Assembly: GCA_002314195.1 (NCBI GenBank)
Contig: DCCQ01000140.1
Coordinates: 1-27,491, forward strand
Source of the DNA: Bacteroidales bacterium UBA1077
GTDB lineage: Bacteria > Bacteroidota > Bacteroidia > Bacteroidales > UBA932
DNA: 27,491 bases
Direction of reading: 5' to 3'
In this document: positions 25,101 through 27,491 of the stretch, in pieces
Numbering within the stretch: the stretch's first letter is position 1
How the letters are laid out: every line of letters begins with the position of its first letter
Notes under the pieces: model-generated
The model's input: the letters and a program-made list of their open reading frames with translations, nothing else
Database searches by the model: none
What the model was told of the DNA's origin: nothing
Made by a program: the position numbers and the translations under genes

Positions 25101-25340
25101 CACGACCTTTGTCGTGTAACCGATACAGGAAACCTGAAGAGACGCGGTGGCAGGTACATTTAAAGTAAACGAGCCATCAATGTCACTTACGGTTCCATTG
25201 GTGGCTTTTCCGACTTGAAAGATGCCTGCACCGATGAGGGGTTGATTGGCGGAATCGACAACCACGCCCTTAACTGTTGTCTGTGCCAACGCATTGACTG
25301 CGAACAGCAACGAGACGAGCAAGAAAAAGACTTTCTTCAT
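22128..25340 (-). CDS. SusC/RagA-family TonB-dependent transporter
   Basis: A 1070-residue outer-membrane receptor. Signal peptide 1-20 (MKKVFFLLVSLLFAVNALAQ) is followed by a carboxypeptidase-D-like Ig domain (21-98), the TonB-box region LLDDVVVVAFG (98-108), a plug at about 113-225 (VVDGMPFDGDLS, VLKDAASNALYGARGANG, IMITTKR) and a barrel ending LSGGITLTF. There is no STN domain, so it is a transporter rather than a FecR-coupled transducer. I start at the ATG at 25340, which begins a clean signal peptide; the longer frame to 25367 adds nine residues and runs through a palindrome. It is first in an operon with SusD and a surface lipoprotein. A near-consensus promoter and two palindromic sites lie upstream, and an intrinsic terminator closes the unit. 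Confidence 0.95.
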   Translation of the reverse strand: MKKVFFLLVSLLFAVNALAQTTVKGVVVDSANQPLIGAGIFQVGKATNGTVSDIDGSFTLNVPATASLQVSCIGYTTKVVNVEGRSQLTIILEENTELLDDVVVVAFGQMKKEAFTGSAGTMKSEELAKVQVTNAASALAGRVAGLQINNSSSQLGSSPSITIRGVSSISSGTEPLIVVDGMPFDGDLSLINTNDIETMTVLKDAASNALYGARGANGVIMITTKRATSSDAKITFDAKWGVNQKGLRNYKTTNAQEFFETYYNMLYNTYIKEEGATAESAHNKANAGLFDSGIGPGYVPYTVPTGQDFILAGGKMNPDAVEGAFHNFNGKTYWIQADDWEKEGLQSGFRQEYNLSASGRSDKMNIYGSLGYLDQEGIQEGSSQTRLTARLKADYQAKKWLKIGGNFNYTKYEYAQTSEGTIGTGTIWSIIKTQAPIYPVYIRDANGNIMTDNTGRQVYDFANSQLGDLSRAGGTGGNAIFANKYRVSKTTGNSFIASGYADIKIFPDLTLTINGNAYDYDRRGLYTEDPYTDKYTSGSNNGYLSKSSYRTFTYNAQQLLNYHKVINNTHDISVMLGHEYYNYLYEYLGASGYNFGIDGATELSQMLNKNGDPNSYSSAYNNEGYFFRGMYSYDNKYFGSLSFRRDASSRFHKDYRWGNFWSAGAAWILSKESFFDVDWVDELKVKASIGSQGNDNIGNFLYADNYTIVNNNNSVAYQWLQKGTKDITWETNTNINTGLEFSLWKGRLSGSLDYFYRKTTDMLFTLSTPPSVGYTSYCLNMGDMRNSGLELVLSADIIRTKDISWGVDFNISHIKNKVLSLPDEIKTTEIEGYNGYVNEDPSFVSKYKYFVAEGLSLYTWYLPKYAGVDSETGEALFYKDVTDEATGVVTKETTKNASDATEYLCGDALPKFQGGLSTSFRYKNFDFSVQTAFQLGGKGYDYVYQVLMHSGGQTGTTWHKDMLNAWTETNHSDVPALRYSNTYGQSPRSDRFLTSTSYLSLQNVNFGYTLPSRFTQKFNVSSVRVYFSGENLGFISARRGFDPRYAIGGYTNSELYSPIRTLSGGITLTF

Positions 25341-25359
25341 CTGAGTGATTTGAGTTGAG

Positions 25360-25376
25360 TTAAACAATGTGTTTAA
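25360..25376. repeat. 17-bp palindrome, copy 1, in the SusC leader
   Basis: TTAAACAATGTGTTTAA has perfect 7-bp arms (25360-25366 and 25370-25376) around a 3-bp centre. It lies in the leader between the promoter and the SusC ATG. A related copy lies at 25502-25518. A neighbouring dyad, GTGTTATTAACAC (25380-25392, 6-bp arms and one central base), sits between this copy and the promoter. Confidence 0.6.
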
Positions 25377-25406
25377 TAAGTGTTATTAACACGTTTTATA
25401 CAAGCG

Positions 25407-25439
25407 CAAAGATAAGAATTGTTATCCAAAATCACCAAA
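25407..25439 (-). promoter_or_regulatory. Promoter of the SusC-SusD-lipoprotein operon
   Basis: The minus strand has TTTG (25439-25436), a 21-bp spacer and TATCTTTG (25414-25407), a full match to the Bacteroides TTTG-N19-21-TAnnTTTG promoter. Transcription should begin near 25400, giving a leader of about 60 nt that contains two short dyads. The promoter sits between two copies of a palindrome. Confidence 0.75.
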
Positions 25440-25501
25440 GTCGATTAAGAAATATATCTCAGAAACCGCACTTAGACACATTCAGACAAGGTTACGTGTT
25501 G

Positions 25502-25518
25502 TTAAACACATTGTTTAG
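25502..25518. repeat. 17-bp palindrome, copy 2, upstream of the SusC promoter
   Basis: TTAAACACATTGTTTAG matches the reverse complement of copy 1 at 16 of 17 positions. It lies about 63 bp upstream of the -33 element, and the two copies are about 142 bp apart centre to centre. A GTGTT/AACAC dyad overlaps it (25496-25509). Paired operators around a promoter suggest cooperative or looping control. The remaining sequence of the 25341-25557 gap shows nothing else I can support. Confidence 0.6.
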
Positions 25519-25557
25519 CAACTCTTTGGGCATAAACATAAACACAGATAAAAAACA

Positions 25558-26592
25558 TCATTCGGTGGATTCCGGCAGGTTCTCCTCAATCATAGAATGG
25601 ATTTTCTCCCCGACATCAGTGTTCCGGCAGCCAGACAGTTTGGCCTTTTCCATTCCAGGAATCCGATGGAGCACACAAATCCCGCCGTCCGAATCATCGA
25701 CATAGGTAAGGAGTTCCAAAAAGCCGTCCTCGTCGCCATAGAACACGAACCCTTCATCCGGAGCCGAGAACCCGAACAGGAATCCGATCAGCGGATCCTG
25801 ATCAATAAATCTGGTCTTCTCATACAGATTGAAAGCCTTGGCCTGAAACGGGAATCTGTTTCCTGAATATCTCACCTCGCCCCGTCCGTCAGAATTGAAA
25901 CATACCCGCGACGCCCGCGACACGCTGTCACCATATTCCATTCTCTCAGCGTCATAAGCGTGCCACCATTTGAACTCCAAAGAATATTCATACCCTTTCG
26001 CCCCGTCATAAATACCTGTCATTGAATATATAGGAGTCCAATTACCATCCTTTGACAGGAATATGCTCTCTCCGGAGTCAGACCGAGGAATCGCCACATC
26101 ATTGTTTTCATTGCCTATGAAGAAGAAATATTCATTGGCGCTTTTCTGCTCATAGCTCGCCCACAGCTCGTGTTTGGTTCCCGGACGGTACTCTCTCCAT
26201 GTCAGTCCGTCACGGACAAAGTAACCTCCTTGATAGCAATATATCTCACGGCCGGAATCAGGCATATATTCATAAATTTCCTTGGTGTTGTAAATAGGCT
26301 GCCACTCCTCGCCGGGCTTGGCGTAATAGAACTTGTTGACGGCGGATTTGGGTACGCTGACGACACATTGGGAATTCTGGATATTATAGAAATGAGCCTC
26401 CTCGTTGTACTGTTCGTAGGTTGCCCAGATACCTTCTTGGAAATCAGGGCGGTATTCCTCCCAAGAGTTTCCGTTCTTGATGAAATAGCCTCCGTCATAG
26501 GTGTACAGGCCGGTAGTCTGGGCTAATGTGACAACGGTGGAGATGAGGACAAGAGTCCAAGTGATGATGATGCGTTGTAACTTCATATCCAT
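25558..26592 (-). CDS. Secreted protein with two internal repeats, function unknown
   Basis: A 344-residue protein with a signal peptide at about 1-25 (IITWTLVLISTVVTLAQ) and no lipobox. Two repeats of about 79 residues follow, at 29-107 and 117-195. Both show the pattern GGYF-(I/V)-x-(N/D)G-x-x-W-x-EYRP, then W-A-x-Y-E-Q, then an I/V-P-(K/R)-S segment, then W-x-PIY and IY. The C-terminal 150 residues are unrelated to the repeats and contain FYGDEDGFLELLTYVDD. Aromatic and Gly-rich repeats of this kind suggest a beta-rich binding module outside the inner membrane. I do not recognise a named family and cannot assign a role. ATG codons at 26592 and 26586 are both possible starts. It is followed by a T-rich stretch but no clear terminator, and I see no promoter match upstream. 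Confidence 0.78.
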   Translation of the reverse strand: MDMKLQRIIITWTLVLISTVVTLAQTTGLYTYDGGYFIKNGNSWEEYRPDFQEGIWATYEQYNEEAHFYNIQNSQCVVSVPKSAVNKFYYAKPGEEWQPIYNTKEIYEYMPDSGREIYCYQGGYFVRDGLTWREYRPGTKHELWASYEQKSANEYFFFIGNENNDVAIPRSDSGESIFLSKDGNWTPIYSMTGIYDGAKGYEYSLEFKWWHAYDAERMEYGDSVSRASRVCFNSDGRGEVRYSGNRFPFQAKAFNLYEKTRFIDQDPLIGFLFGFSAPDEGFVFYGDEDGFLELLTYVDDSDGGICVLHRIPGMEKAKLSGCRNTDVGEKIHSMIEENLPESTE

Positions 26593-26658
26593 AATTTTTT
26601 GTTGCGGGATAATCGTATCTATGGTTGAAGGATTTGGGTGAAACGTCTTGTTCCTGAC

Positions 26659-26680
26659 GCTTCGACAAGCTCAGCGACCG
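26659..26680. repeat. REP-like half-element
   Basis: CTTCGACAAGCTCAG (26660-26674) plus its flank matches the first arm of the element inside the oxidoreductase gene at 19 of 22 positions. No inverted partner arm is found nearby, so it is half of the palindrome. It lies in the 140-bp gap between two minus-strand genes; nothing else supportable is visible there. Confidence 0.6.
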
Positions 26681-26732
26681 ATAATATGTCTGGTTGGTGC
26701 GTCCGCCGAACCACAGCTACCGTTGACAAAAC

Positions 26733-27491
26733 TCATTGTCCGCCGAGCCGATCGAAATAGGTCAGGACATCCTCCCATGTCTTGAAAGCCTCGGAGCCGA
26801 AATGGATCAATGTGCCCATGAAATCCGGAGCGCCGTTCACATCCGGCTCGGCGTCAATCAGATAGTCAGCCAGAAGAAGATTCTTGTGGTTTGTGATCGT
26901 GACACGGTTCCAGACCGGAACTCCGAGGTTGGCCTCGCACCAGTCCACGACTTTCTGACAGAGTTCCGGAGTGTTGTAAGGGACTCCGGCGACAATGTGG
27001 ACATCATAGCCTACGGCAAGAGCGGCGACAGACTTGGCGAAGCCGCTTGAATGGTTGATGATCCTGTCACTCAGCGAGATGAACAACACCGGTTTCTGAA
27101 TATTCCTTTGCCTGTCGTCAATCCATTGGATCACAGGAAGAACGGAATGGAGGATAGTGTTGTCATTGAGGTAATGCTCCCCATCGAACCTTATGGCCTG
27201 AGGATAATGCTCACAAAAAAGGTCGAATGTGTGGACCAAAGTGTCGTGGACTCCGTAAAGTCCAAAAACCTTGTCCTGATCCTCCGCCGCACGCTCGAAG
27301 CAATGCGAGCTGACCTCACGGAAATGCTCCAGAAGGGTTTTTGTGACCAGAAACGATGTCTCGCCATCCTGACGGGGATTGTGATATTCCTGTCTGCCCA
27401 ATCCGTTGTTTTTCAGCAGAGTGTCAGCCAGTTGGAACGCCGGGTTGACAAGGATTCTGTCCACTCCGTAGAGCATCTCGGCGTACATCGC
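26733..27491 (-). CDS. YqiA-like esterase / degenerate HAD-like fusion, 5' end off the window
   Basis: The frame is open to the right edge, and the ATG at 27488 is probably internal. Numbering from that ATG, residues 1-125 look like the second half of a small alpha/beta hydrolase of the YqiA/UPF0227 type: RILVNPAF near 11, GVHDTLV near 79 carrying the likely acid Asp, and GEHYLND near 103 carrying the likely catalytic His. The nucleophile Ser would be off the window. Residues 130-250 resemble a 5'-nucleotidase-like HAD domain: strand PVLFISLSDR where motif I would be, then IVAGVPYN at motif II, then HKNLLLADYLID with Lys202, Asp208 and Asp212 as motifs III and IV. The motif I aspartates are replaced by Ser, so phosphatase activity is doubtful. 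Both family calls are from memory; the fusion is the least certain part. Confidence 0.55.
   Translation of the reverse strand, partial: AMYAEMLYGVDRILVNPAFQLADTLLKNNGLGRQEYHNPRQDGETSFLVTKTLLEHFREVSSHCFERAAEDQDKVFGLYGVHDTLVHTFDLFCEHYPQAIRFDGEHYLNDNTILHSVLPVIQWIDDRQRNIQKPVLFISLSDRIINHSSGFAKSVAALAVGYDVHIVAGVPYNTPELCQKVVDWCEANLGVPVWNRVTITNHKNLLLADYLIDAEPDVNGAPDFMGTLIHFGSEAFKTWEDVLTYFDRLGGQ

Noticed and set aside
1..27491. CRISPR arrays, tRNA or rRNA genes, insertion sequences, defence or toxin-antitoxin modules
   Set aside because: No regularly spaced repeats, cloverleaf-like sequence, transposase or defence-type domains were seen on either strand.

Overview
The window comes from a member of the Bacteroidota, most likely the order Bacteroidales. 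It holds three SusC/SusD outer-membrane pairs, an ECF sigma factor with a FecR-type anti-sigma factor, lipoproteins whose acidic residues after the lipid cysteine suggest surface export, and promoters of the TTTG / TAnnTTTG type used by this phylum. Base composition looks close to 50% GC, which fits several gut lineages. I cannot fix the genus by eye.

Region 1 (1-10621, minus strand) is one ECF-controlled nutrient-uptake locus, read from right to left: sigma factor, FecR anti-sigma factor, an STN-containing SusC, its SusD, a second SusC without N-terminal accessory domains, and a second SusD that runs off the left edge. Gaps are 3-39 bp apart from a 121-bp gap between sigma factor and FecR, which contains a perfect 11-bp hairpin. 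The STN-bearing receptor probably senses the substrate at the surface and signals through FecR to release the sigma factor, raising expression of both pairs. No glycan-degrading enzyme is visible, so the substrate is unknown.

Region 2 (10714-19137) is a housekeeping and accessory stretch. On the minus strand are an EamA/DMT permease, the transcription accessory protein Tex and a CLC chloride-channel homologue with CBS domains. A 49-bp divergent promoter region with a striking palindrome separates these from a plus-strand pair: a membrane-anchored alpha/beta-hydrolase-like protein with an altered nucleophile site, and a Gfo/Idh/MocA oxidoreductase. The oxidoreductase carries an in-frame palindromic repeat inside its coding sequence. 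It converges, with overlapping stop codons, on a two-ORF AAA ATPase that looks like one gene split by a frameshift at a G run.

Region 3 (19224-25518, minus strand) is a second, separately regulated Sus-type operon: SusC, SusD and a surface lipoprotein. It starts at a near-consensus promoter flanked by two copies of a palindromic site and ends at a clear intrinsic terminator. This SusC has no STN domain and there is no sigma/anti-sigma pair beside it, so control is presumably by a DNA-binding regulator.

Region 4 (25558-27491, minus strand) has a secreted protein with two internal repeats and a partial protein that looks like a YqiA-type esterase joined to a degenerate HAD/5'-nucleotidase-like domain. 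Between them lies a second, half-length copy of the palindromic repeat found inside the oxidoreductase.
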